A stretch of DNA of 64,000 nucleotides from Comamonadaceae bacterium UBA4962 (GTDB lineage: Bacteria > Pseudomonadota > Gammaproteobacteria > Burkholderiales > Burkholderiaceae_C). A model generated the notes under the pieces. That model searched no databases and was not told the origin of the DNA. It saw nothing but the letters and a program-made list of their open reading frames with translations. The translations under genes were made by a program, and so were the position numbers. The DNA is taken from positions 107,672 to 171,671 of the forward strand of contig DHAE01000002.1 of assembly GCA_002397315.1 (NCBI GenBank). Reading direction: 5' to 3'. Shown in pieces: positions 42,801 to 49,433 of the stretch (positions are counted from its first letter, which is position 1; the number at the start of each line of letters is the position of its first letter).

Positions 42801-43355
42801 GCCGCGGCTTCACTGGCCCAGCAGGTGATCGGCAGCACGACGTACACCGGAACGGGTGCCAGTGTCGACCGTGACTTCTGGACGGTCAACCAGACGGCTG
42901 CTGCAGGGGCCCCTTCCGTCGATTGGTCGACGCAGAACGGCTGGTATCTCGATCTTCCCCAGACCGGTGAACGGATCCTGAAGCCCATCGACATCTACGA
43001 CGGCAGCAACATCCTGGCCGTGTATTCGCAGGTTCCGGCAAAGGGCTCGACCAATGCCAGTGCCACGCCCGAGGAGACCTGTACGGTCACCTCGGTAGAC
43101 GGGGAGCGTCAGTATCTGACCCTCATCAACCTCATGGACGGAAAGCGTCCGCAGGTGCAATTGATGGACAAGAACGGAGACGGCCTCTACACGAGCGTTG
43201 ATGACGGCGTGTCCCGGATGTCGGTGACGGCGGGCGCCCAAACCCGGGTCACCCGTGGCAACAAGGTGATCAACCAGGGCTCGAGCGGCCGGGAAGATGC
43301 TTTAGCCCGTATGCCTGAAGAGGCATTGCGGCCCAGCTGGCGCCAGCTTCGATAA
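39837..43355 (+). CDS. pilY1: PilY1 pilus tip adhesin (1172 aa)
   Basis: The large tip adhesin and biogenesis factor of type IV pili. The N-terminus has a signal-like stretch (TVIATLIGLASAQNGWG). A von Willebrand A domain follows, with an intact MIDAS start (D54-x-S56-x-S58). Residues ~560-1000 form the PilY1 beta-propeller (YAGGNDGMLHGFSAVDGTEK; YAGDNKGNLWKF). A calcium-binding loop DxNxDGxxD is at 831-839. Several Cys (CTNCNGG, ETCTV) may pair. Length is typical. Calcium control of pilus retraction is known for PilY1 in Pseudomonas and can be expected here (inference). Confidence 0.92.
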   Translation: MEKKSGNRRSSKRTVIATLIGLASAQNGWGVDLANSPPGTVEPYVAPNVIITLDDSTSMDETMRNSAGVSLGPRTTVLKNAVISVFRDTALLPDGKIRMAWQTMGNCTKVNGVKWAPTLSATSGTNKNVMRPLDATHRGNFLQYMENYDACTNTPTHDMVKAADEYMRAPLHANGPWAFKPGTTASPYLGCRRNYHILLTDGGWNGSERTTSPRNYDGATRTLPDGTSYSTTAAQTRIYRDAEDYTTIADWAMKSWADPLQTSGLEGQVTPTAEYRKAPQTETFTNRVSGTTATLDKYWNPNNNPATWPHMVTYTIGFSSDALPDTNYNSAGTNRGAITSPTSMLPYGTDGNFADYANGTYVWRAQGKDKGHDMWHAALNGRGRFFAVEKPEDLAGAFRSIVQQINTDTEPGKSSAATSGSTATRNDVGLFTASYDPTLAWKGWITGQSITTSGGTVAIAGWQGNNTADRIDAVAPNDRVILGWRDANGTFSATGVPFRWASNGSRLSPAHKALLNGSDSKGEDRLAYLRGDRTKEGAGTPVTYSATRPFRQRRSAQGDIVNSQVWYVAGAVSNYALPGYAAFNRAQRDRIPMIYAGGNDGMLHGFSAVDGTEKIAYVPRGVVPSLTRLTDQNYDSNHRYFVDGSPMTGDVDIAGATASDGTYTPGWRTMLVGTLGSGGKGYFVLNVTTPGSTSSSGTASNFAEANASDIVVLDRTLHASETLACVTTAPAAGQTACTSVPEADIGHIFAPPVRDESNLLQTTQIARLNNNRWAVIMGNGYNSVNQRPVLLIQYLDGDKELVRLPAVANTLVTGVDSNATDNGLAAPRLVDINTDGRPDVVYAGDNKGNLWKFIIASADPSAWGVAFGGSPLFTATGAPAGGGTRNRAQSISAPPTVRANDRLKVVGTGAAARSVAVGGMMVAFGTGRNIGRTDPESTTPETLYSVLDNTRYRFVGAGTNQRVEVHPGCTNCNGGSAIPAPAALGTGIAAASLAQQVIGSTTYTGTGASVDRDFWTVNQTAAAGAPSVDWSTQNGWYLDLPQTGERILKPIDIYDGSNILAVYSQVPAKGSTNASATPEETCTVTSVDGERQYLTLINLMDGKRPQVQLMDKNGDGLYTSVDDGVSRMSVTAGAQTRVTRGNKVINQGSSGREDALARMPEEALRPSWRQLR

Positions 43356-43378
43356 CCGACGAATTTTTGGAAAACACC

Positions 43379-43801
43379 ATGCAGAAGCAACAGCTCGGAT
43401 TCACCCTGATCGAATTGATGATCGTGGTGGCAGTCATCGGAATTCTGACCGCCGTCGCGCTGCCCAGCTACAACGAGTACATTCGCCGCGGCCACAGAGC
43501 GGAGGCCCGCGGCGCATTGCTGCAGGCCTCCCAGTGGCTGGAGCGTGCGTCCACGGCCACCGGCGTCTATCCCGCCACGAGCGCGTTTCCCGACAACCTC
43601 AAAACGGTTCCCTCCGGCAGGTACACCATCAGCAACGTCACGGCCTCGGGAGGCGGATCGTACGTAGTGACGGCCACGCCGGCAGGCGCCCAGGCGAACG
43701 ACAAATGCGGCGCCTACACCTTGACGAACACCGGGCTGCGGGGCGCCAACAGCAAGACCCAGGGACAGACGGGCTACAACCCGGACTGCTGGGGCAAATA
43801 G
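43379..43801 (+). CDS. pilE: PilE-type pilin (140 aa)
   Basis: The leader MQKQQLG is followed by FTLIELMIVVAVIGILTAVA, a perfect type IV pilin start (Phe +1, Glu +5). It continues LPSYNEYIRRGHRAEARGAL, as in PilE/ComP-like minor pilins. The small C-terminal domain has two Cys (DKCGAY, PDCWGK) that form the usual D-region loop. In betaproteobacteria the last gene of the fimT-pilVWXY1 cluster is this PilE, a minor pilin rather than the main subunit. The start is ATG 43379; a TTG four codons earlier is less likely. Confidence 0.9.
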   Translation: MQKQQLGFTLIELMIVVAVIGILTAVALPSYNEYIRRGHRAEARGALLQASQWLERASTATGVYPATSAFPDNLKTVPSGRYTISNVTASGGGSYVVTATPAGAQANDKCGAYTLTNTGLRGANSKTQGQTGYNPDCWGK

Positions 43802-43844
43802 ACGGAACCCGGCGTTCTACCAGGGATGGGCGGCGCCGGAACGG

Positions 43845-44222
43845 CTATTTCTGCTGCCCTGGCCGGACACCCTGAAGGGGGTATATCCCGCGCTTCTCGA
43901 AATCGGAGTCGCAATTCTCGTCGGCGGATTCGGAGCGATCGTAGAGGCACTGGCAAGCCTGGCCGGCGAGGGTGCGGCGGTCCGCTTCGGCATTTGCAGG
44001 TGCGTGGGCAGCGACACATTCCTGCGCAGTGCGATATCGGCTCCTGTCGCCGGACCCTTTGAGAACGTTGGCGTAACCGTTCGGATGCTCCGACCGGCAG
44101 GATGCCAGCGCGGACGGTACCGTTCCGTGCCGGCTGGTGGTGAGCAGACAGTTGGCAAAGTCATCGGCACTGGCGTGGGCAGCCAATAAAAACAGCGCCA
44201 ATCCGGCTGCGTGCTTGTGCAT
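43845..44222 (-). CDS. Secreted Cys-rich small protein (125 aa)
   Basis: The start is ATG 44222, with AGGAG seven bases upstream; an earlier start has no ribosome site. The signal peptide is MHKHAAGLALFLLAAHASAD, cleaved near ASA. The mature protein has six Cys (FANCLLT, ASCRS, ECVAAH, QACQCLYD, ENCDSD), probably disulphide-linked, with few hydrophobic residues. No family is recognised. It faces pilE and ends 43 bases from it. A periplasmic role is likely; a link to pili is only positional. Confidence 0.75.
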   Translation of the reverse strand: MHKHAAGLALFLLAAHASADDFANCLLTTSRHGTVPSALASCRSEHPNGYANVLKGSGDRSRYRTAQECVAAHAPANAEADRRTLAGQACQCLYDRSESADENCDSDFEKRGIYPLQGVRPGQQK

Positions 44223-44387
44223 GGAGTAACTCCTGAAGGTGCGAAACACTGTGTTCCCGCGGGCCCGTGGTTCATGGGGGCGGCGTGCGCATCATTCTGC
44301 ACGTTCACGGCATGGTGGCGGCTGGCAGTCCCCCATGTGGCCGAATAGCTCGGCGCCTGGTTTTTAAGCGCCGTGACGGTGCGTGCT

Positions 44388-44573
44388 TCAGGTTTCGATC
44401 GGAATGTCGCGCTGCCCCGTCGGATCCTGGGTGGCAGGGCTCGCCTGGTCCGGGCCGTCCTCGGTCAGCGGCGGCGGCAGATCGGCCGGATCGCCATCGG
44501 TGATGGGCTGCTGGCCGGGCTGGTTCGGGTACTGGATGGGTTGCGACGGTGGCTGCTGCTGTGGCGAGGTCAT
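44388..44573 (-). CDS. Small Pro/Gln-rich protein (61 aa)
   Basis: ATG 44573 has AGGAG seven bases upstream. It reads MTSPQQQPPSQPIQYPNQPG and then DPADLPPPLTEDGPDQASPA, an unstructured protein with an acidic second half and the end RDIPIET. Similar tiny Pro-rich proteins are widespread in betaproteobacteria without a known role. The last 16 codons recur as a decayed copy at 36183-36230. No neighbour is clearly linked. Confidence 0.65.
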   Translation of the reverse strand: MTSPQQQPPSQPIQYPNQPGQQPITDGDPADLPPPLTEDGPDQASPATQDPTGQRDIPIET

Positions 44574-44863
44574 GCATGGCTCCTGAATGTGAGGGCGGGC
44601 GCCCTGGGGGTCCATTCGGCACCTGCGGCCTTCGGCGTCCGGTGGGTGCGCGCCGCGGTGGCAGGTAGGACTTTGGCGGCATTGCCGTACCAGACGGAAA
44701 GCGGCTGTCGTTTTGCGAAGTGTGTGGCGCGGGCCCTTGCCGTCGCTCGCCAGCGCTCGCATTGACAGCTCCGGTGCCCATGGTGCGCAAGTGCGCAAAA
44801 ATGAGCATTCGCGCGATACCCCCAGGTATATTGCCAACCCGTAGGAGCACAGCGGAGCGGAAT

Positions 44864-45352
44864 ATGGGCACGGCATTGCAAGAGGTGGCGCTGAAAGCCG
44901 TGGAGACGGGTTTCCAATGGGCCGTTCAGGGGGCGGAGGAGCGCAGGAACCAGTTCTGCGTGCTGTTCGGCAAGGCGTCGCGCCTCATGAGCCAGTACGG
45001 CTTCTCGTTTCCCGAGGGCGAGCCTCCGCGGGCATTCGATACGCTGGATATCTCCAGTCCCATGGGTCCGCTGCGGCTCGATTTCATGAAGGTGCTGGAT
45101 GCGGATGGCGCGCTGACCTGCGCCGCGGTGTTCACCGATGTGCCCATGTGGTCCCGTTCGCAGGACCGGCGGCTGCTGTTCGTCGCCACGCTGAAGAGCA
45201 ACGGCGAGTGGTTGGGCGACGACGGCAGGGGTTTGTATACCTTCCACGAACAGTTCGTGCCCGCGACGGCGCTGGATGCGGTACGCCGGGCGCTGGCGCG
45301 CAAGCTGGCGTTCGATACCGAGCGTTTGCGCCTGGCGCCCAGCAACGGGTAG
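44864..45352 (+). CDS. Hypothetical protein (162 aa)
   Basis: The start is ATG 44864 with GGAG upstream; an earlier in-frame start would run through non-coding sequence. It is soluble, with MGTALQEVALKAVETGFQWA (helix), then VLFGKASRLMSQYGFSFPEG, LDISSPMGPLRLDFMKVLDA, and a beta-rich part (CAAVFTDVPMWSRSQDRRLL, FVATLKSNGEWLGDDGRGLY). The ending is helical (DAVRRALARKLAFDTERLRL). I do not recognise the family. It is on its own, 174 bases before csbD. Coding is supported by codon use. Confidence 0.7.
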   Translation: MGTALQEVALKAVETGFQWAVQGAEERRNQFCVLFGKASRLMSQYGFSFPEGEPPRAFDTLDISSPMGPLRLDFMKVLDADGALTCAAVFTDVPMWSRSQDRRLLFVATLKSNGEWLGDDGRGLYTFHEQFVPATALDAVRRALARKLAFDTERLRLAPSNG

Positions 45353-45526
45353 CGGTTGCCCAGGCCGTGGACAGCCGCGTTCTGCAGCAACTGCGCCCTG
45401 TAGGCTCGGCCTTACGGAAGTCAGCGGCATCGGCCCGCCCCCATGCCGAAGCATGGCGCGTAAATTTCGTCGGTGAGGCATCGGACTTTTCCATGCCCAC
45501 AACCTCACCACCGAAAGGATCTCGCC

Positions 45527-45706
45527 ATGAATACCGACCAAATCAAGGGTGCCGCGAAGGAAGTTGCCGGCAAGGTGCAGCAGAAGACCGGCGAAGTGTT
45601 CAACAGCCCCGAGCAGCAGGCCAAGGGCGTGTCCAAGCAGGTCGAAGGCAATGTCCAGAAGAACTACGGCGACGCCAAGGAAGACGTGAAGGACGCCACC
45701 CGCTGA
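45527..45706 (+). CDS. CsbD-family stress protein (59 aa)
   Basis: A short charged helical protein: MNTDQIKGAAKEVAGKVQQK, then TGEVFNSPEQQAKGVSKQVE and GNVQKNYGDAKEDVKDATR. The 'IKG..KE..GK.Q.KTGE...' and 'G...QK.YGD.K' elements define the CsbD family, whose members rise in general stress. ATG 45527 has GAAAGGA upstream. It stands alone, followed by a strong terminator, near other stress-type genes (KGG and ferritin-like). Confidence 0.9.
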   Translation: MNTDQIKGAAKEVAGKVQQKTGEVFNSPEQQAKGVSKQVEGNVQKNYGDAKEDVKDATR

Positions 45707-45752
45707 TGGGTTGACCGGCCCGGCGGGAATGCCCCCGCCATGCCCCTGTCAG

Positions 45753-45787
45753 AAAGCCCCGCCACGCCTCGCGCGTGCGGGGCTTTT
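45753..45787 (+). terminator. Rho-independent terminator after csbD-like gene
   Basis: AAAGCCCCGC (45753-45762) pairs with GCGGGGCTTT (45777-45786), followed by a T. A strong 10-bp stem that probably works in both directions, also ending the reverse-strand gene at 45877. Confidence 0.82.
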
Positions 45788-45876
45788 CCACGTGGGCACT
45801 TTGTTCTCCAGCGCTCGTGCCTGACCAGAGGGCGTGGCCGGCCGCGCGACCGGTGCCGGTCACAAGGCCGCAGGGA

Positions 45877-46188
45877 TCACATGGGCAGATCGGCGAAGGA
45901 GGGCGCTGCGGAGGCCTCGGTGCGGGCCGGTTGATGTTGCGCGGGCTCCTGCGCGGGCTGGTGGAGCCAGCGCCGCACGCCGTCGCGTCCACCCGCCGCG
46001 CGCAGCAGCAGCGCGCCGCCGATGGCCGCATGCAGCACGGCGCGCGTGCGGCTGCGTCCCACCAGCGCCCAGAAGAGCAGGCCCGCGGCGGCGATGGCCG
46101 TGGCCTGGTGTTCGCAGGGCGCGCTTTCGCGGCGGTCGTCGTAATCGATGAGATGGCGGGCGGATTCGCGGAGGTGCTCGTTCTGCAT
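45877..46188 (-). CDS. Small membrane protein (103 aa)
   Basis: ATG 46188 has AAGGA upstream (9-base gap). It begins MQNEHLRESARHLIDYDDRR with a charged N-terminus, then two hydrophobic stretches (QATAIAAAGLLFWALVGRSR, RAVLHAAIGGALLLRAAGGR) that could be membrane helices, and a disordered Gln/Ala/Pro tail. It may belong to the small proteins with DUF2892-like topology (weak). It is near the csbD- and KGG-type stress genes, which are on mixed strands, so a stress-related role is guesswork. Confidence 0.62.
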   Translation of the reverse strand: MQNEHLRESARHLIDYDDRRESAPCEHQATAIAAAGLLFWALVGRSRTRAVLHAAIGGALLLRAAGGRDGVRRWLHQPAQEPAQHQPARTEASAAPSFADLPM

Positions 46189-46513
46189 GGCTTCGTTTTC
46201 CTTGGGAAAAGGAGAGAAAGTGGGTGGCGGAGGGCGGGGCGCGCGCGTCCCGCCGGCGACGTTCCACGGTAGGCGCACGGCCGGCGGCCCGTGGTCGGCA
46301 TGGATGCCATGACGTCGTAGGCGGCGGCGGACGTGGCCGCGGCCGCGGCCTGCCGGCAGGTGCACCGTGGTGGGCAAAAACGAGAAGGCCACCGTCGCGA
46401 GGGCAACGGTGGCCTGGGGGAGCGTCGCGGTCGGGCCGTGTCCATCATCCATCCACCGGCGGGCGGCGGATGGATGAAGGCGTGCCCGCTGCCGGAGCGC
46501 GCACCCTTGCGCG

Positions 46514-46867
46514 TCAGCGGTCGTTCTTGTGGCTCTGGCGGCCGGCCTGGGCGTGCTGCTCGCTGCTGCCGCCTCGGGTGCCGCCACTGTTGCTGCCGGA
46601 ATTGCCGCCGCCCTGGCTGCCGCCCTGGCCACCGCTGCTGTTCTGGGTGTTGTTGCCGCCGCCGCCGTGGCTCATGCTGCCGGCGCGGCGGGCTTCCTCG
46701 GAGCTGAACTCGTGGGCGTTGCCGCTGGCGTGGGCAGCGCGGCCGCCTTCAGCGGCGATCTCGCGTTGACGCTCCTGGTCCATGCCGGCGAATCCGCGGC
46801 CGGAACCGCCACCCTGGTTGCCTTGGTTACTCCCTTGGTTGCCTTGATTGCCTTGATTCGATGCCAT
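46514..46867 (-). CDS. KGG-domain stress-induced protein (117 aa)
   Basis: Starts at ATG 46867 with AAGGAG. It is Gln/Asn/Gly-rich at both ends. The middle (RGFAGMDQERQREIAAEGGR, then AAHASGNAHEFSSEEARRAG) is the KGG/stress-induced repeat also found in Con-10 and YciG. The KGG signature here is 'EGGRAAHASGNAHEF'. The C-terminal 50 residues are Gly/Ser/Asn-rich and disordered. Such proteins commonly neighbour ferritin-like genes, as here, where the ferritin-like gene is divergent at 47345. A desiccation or oxidative-stress role is likely (inference). Confidence 0.85.
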   Translation of the reverse strand: MASNQGNQGNQGSNQGNQGGGSGRGFAGMDQERQREIAAEGGRAAHASGNAHEFSSEEARRAGSMSHGGGGNNTQNSSGGQGGSQGGGNSGSNSGGTRGGSSEQHAQAGRQSHKNDR

Positions 46868-47344
46868 GTGATTTCTCCTTTGGAACATTGCGAATGGTGA
46901 GTTGGAAGTGACCGCGCAGTGCAGCGCTGTCGATGAGAACGTGGCAACGCACATGCCATCGCCCTCGGAAAAGCGGCCGGTCGAGCGGTTGCGGAAGGTA
47001 GGAGAACCGCTCGTGTTACGAAGGCGCCCGAGTGCGGGGGCGGGCTGTGCATGCAGAAGAAACAAGCCGTGTCGTGGCTCCGCCCGAGCGATGAAAGCGG
47101 ATTCGCGCTTCGCCTCCCCGGCCCTACGGTGCCTCGGAGCGATGGTCATTTCTTCCGTGGAATGCGGGATTTGCAGCAATGCTTTCCGGCTCATGCATTC
47201 GGCTCGACAGATCCTGCGGAATTGTTGGGGTGGCATCTGTAACGCGGGCCGTATCTTGCGCGGGTTCCTACGCGGGCCGGACGGCCTGGCCCGAATCATG
47301 GGTCGTTCGCATTCCCCGATGAACCGCAAGCACAAGGAGTTTTC
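46868..47344. promoter_or_regulatory. Long divergent intergenic region (KGG / ferritin-like)
   Basis: About 480 bases between two divergent stress genes. Short frames are open (46902, 47051), but none shows a conserved pattern or a good ribosome site. No convincing -35/-10 pair or repeat was found by eye. The ferritin-like gene has CACAAGGAG before ATG 47345. The length suggests complex regulation. Confidence 0.5.
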
Positions 47345-48154
47345 ATGGAAGCCACCACCACGGGTATGAACCGCACGGGCGCCTCGGCGTCGCCGGCCGG
47401 CGCGCAGGCGATGGAGGAGGCCGTCGCACGGTATTCCCCGCCGGGCCCGATCGACCTCTCGCAGGCCAAGGAAATGCGCCTGCTGTTCGCCCAGGAAGCC
47501 GGCCCGCTCGGCTCGGTGCCGCCGCCCACGTCGCTCGGCGACATGGTGCGCACGGGCGTGAGCAAGCTGATGGGCGAACACCCCGAGATCCTGCTGGACA
47601 AGATCGGCGAGCGCATCGCGTTCGAACGGGGCGGCACGCGGCTCTACGACGCGTTGATCGTGAAGTACGAAGGAGCGGTGAATGCCGGCGCCAAGGTGCC
47701 GTCGCCCGCCGATGCCGTGAAGGCGGCCGGTGCGGGCACGGACGACGTCGCGCTGATGGGCGATGCCTCGGCCCTGGCCACGCTGCAGCGCATCCGCGCC
47801 GAGGAGCTGCAGCACTTCCAGCTGCTGTGCGATGCCATGCGCCAGCTCGGCGGCGACCCGACGGCGCAGACGCCGTGCGCGGACGTGATCGGCACCGCCT
47901 CCATGGGCCTGATCCAGGTGGTGACGGACCCGCGCACGACGCTGGCGCAGGCGCTGTCGGCGATTCTGACGGCGGAGCTCACCGACAACGCGGGGTGGGA
48001 ATTGTTGATCCAGCTCGCCGAGCAGGCGGGAGAAACCAGCCTGGTGAGCGAATTCGCGCAGGCGCTCACGGAGGAGCAGCGGCACCTGAACACCGTGCAG
48101 GCCTGGCTCGGCGCCCTGGTGGTGTCGGGGCCGCTGCCCAGCGACGCGGTCTGA
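47345..48154 (+). CDS. Ferritin-like domain protein (269 aa)
   Basis: After a disordered first ~55 residues, four helices carry acidic and His residues in the ferritin-like order: RIAFERGGTRLYDALIVKYE, LQRIRAEELQHFQLLCDAMR, LSAILTAELTDNAGWELLIQ and FAQALTEEQRHLNTVQAWLG. The E...ExxH...E...ExxxH pattern suggests a di-iron or di-manganese site, so a role in metal storage or peroxide protection is likely. The gene is 72 bases upstream of a second ferritin-like gene, with the divergent KGG gene upstream: a stress module. Exact subfamily not determined. Confidence 0.82.
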   Translation: MEATTTGMNRTGASASPAGAQAMEEAVARYSPPGPIDLSQAKEMRLLFAQEAGPLGSVPPPTSLGDMVRTGVSKLMGEHPEILLDKIGERIAFERGGTRLYDALIVKYEGAVNAGAKVPSPADAVKAAGAGTDDVALMGDASALATLQRIRAEELQHFQLLCDAMRQLGGDPTAQTPCADVIGTASMGLIQVVTDPRTTLAQALSAILTAELTDNAGWELLIQLAEQAGETSLVSEFAQALTEEQRHLNTVQAWLGALVVSGPLPSDAV

Positions 48155-48226
48155 GGCGGGGCGGCACGGCGCCTGCCCGCTCCCACCCATCCATCTTTTC
48201 ACTCCCTACGAACCCAAGGACATCCC

Positions 48227-49417
48227 ATGACGATCCATCTTTTCCAGGACAAGGGCACGGCCCTCGGCCGCCAGCGCCTGAGCTGGAAGGACATGGTGGG
48301 CAAGCCCATCAGCAAGCTCGACGACGATGCGTTCACGCGCGTGCGTGCCATCCTCATGAACGGCGTGGAGCTGGACGCGCTGCGCACCAAGCAGGTCCTG
48401 CTGCGCATGAACGCCGACGCGCGCGTGGAGATCGCGCAACTGATGCGCGTCGAGCAGCACCAGGCCACGACGATCAACTGGCTCATCGGCGCGGACCATT
48501 CGCCGCTGGAGACCACGATCGGCTACGAACAGACGGCCATCGAGGTCACCGCATCGGTCGCGCAGCTGGAGCCCGACAGCTACCTCGCGCAGGGCTACCG
48601 CTATGCGCTGCTCGAGGACTTCGACCACCTCTACCGCTACAGCGCACTGTTGGACCGGCTGGAGGGCAAGGACGCCAACAACATCACGCAGGGCTATACC
48701 GACATCGTTCCGTCGCGCCCGACCTGGGTGCACCACCGCGCACCCGAGCACGATCTGCTGGAGCCCTACGGGCCCGACGCGACGCTGGCGACCAAGCTGC
48801 ACGCGCTCACGCTCACCGGCGGCGAGTACCAGACGCACGACTACTACATGAACATCGGGCCGATCTTCGCCGACCCGGTGGCACGGCAGCTCTATGCGGA
48901 GATCGCATCGGTGGAGTCGCAGCACATCACGCACTACGGCTCGATGCTGAACCCGCGCGAGACGCCGCTGGAGAAACTGCTGATCGCCGAGGCCTGCGAG
49001 GTGTGGAACTACGCGGGTTGCGTGGAGCAGGAGAGCAACCCCCGCGTGCGCGCGATCTGGGAGATGTTCCTGGACTACGAACTGGGGCACTTCCAGGTGG
49101 TGCAGGAGCTCTTCAAGCGGCTGGAGCGGCGCGACCCGGCCGAGGTGATCGGCGATGGCGCACTGCCTGCGTTCATCAAATTTGAAAGCCACCGCGAATA
49201 CCTGCGCCAGGTGGTGGATGCCGAAACCGACTACCGCAAGAACGGCACGCAGTTCGTGCAGACGCCGCAGGAAGAGGGCGAATCGTCGCTGGCCTACCGC
49301 GATGCGGTGAACCAGGACGGCTCGCCGTCGCAAGCGGCGTCGGCCTCCTACGCGTGGACGCCCGGGACCGAGCTGGTGCGGGAGGCACAGGCCGTGCAGC
49401 CCGCCGTGGCGCGGTGA
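48227..49417 (+). CDS. Second ferritin-like protein (396 aa)
   Basis: Begins MTIHLFQDKGTALGRQRLSW. Helices with metal-type residues are VEIAQLMRVEQHQATTINWL, YRYALLEDFDHLYRYSALLD, YAEIASVESQHITHYGSMLN and IWEMFLDYELGHFQVVQELF. The repeated E-x-x-H pairs fit a ferritin-like four-helix bundle, though the long insert (residues ~135-200, with PTWVHHRAPEHDLLEPYG) is unusual. The last ~70 residues are disordered. It is 72 bases after the first ferritin-like gene, with a short stretch carrying an AAGGA site, and is probably in the same operon. Substrate unknown. Confidence 0.78.
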   Translation: MTIHLFQDKGTALGRQRLSWKDMVGKPISKLDDDAFTRVRAILMNGVELDALRTKQVLLRMNADARVEIAQLMRVEQHQATTINWLIGADHSPLETTIGYEQTAIEVTASVAQLEPDSYLAQGYRYALLEDFDHLYRYSALLDRLEGKDANNITQGYTDIVPSRPTWVHHRAPEHDLLEPYGPDATLATKLHALTLTGGEYQTHDYYMNIGPIFADPVARQLYAEIASVESQHITHYGSMLNPRETPLEKLLIAEACEVWNYAGCVEQESNPRVRAIWEMFLDYELGHFQVVQELFKRLERRDPAEVIGDGALPAFIKFESHREYLRQVVDAETDYRKNGTQFVQTPQEEGESSLAYRDAVNQDGSPSQAASASYAWTPGTELVREAQAVQPAVAR

Positions 49418-49433
49418 CGCGCGGCCGGGACGC

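Noticed and set aside
46902..47369. Gene in the divergent region before the ferritin-like gene
   Set aside because: No ribosome site, Arg/Cys-rich composition and no conserved pattern; it also overlaps the start of a well-supported gene.
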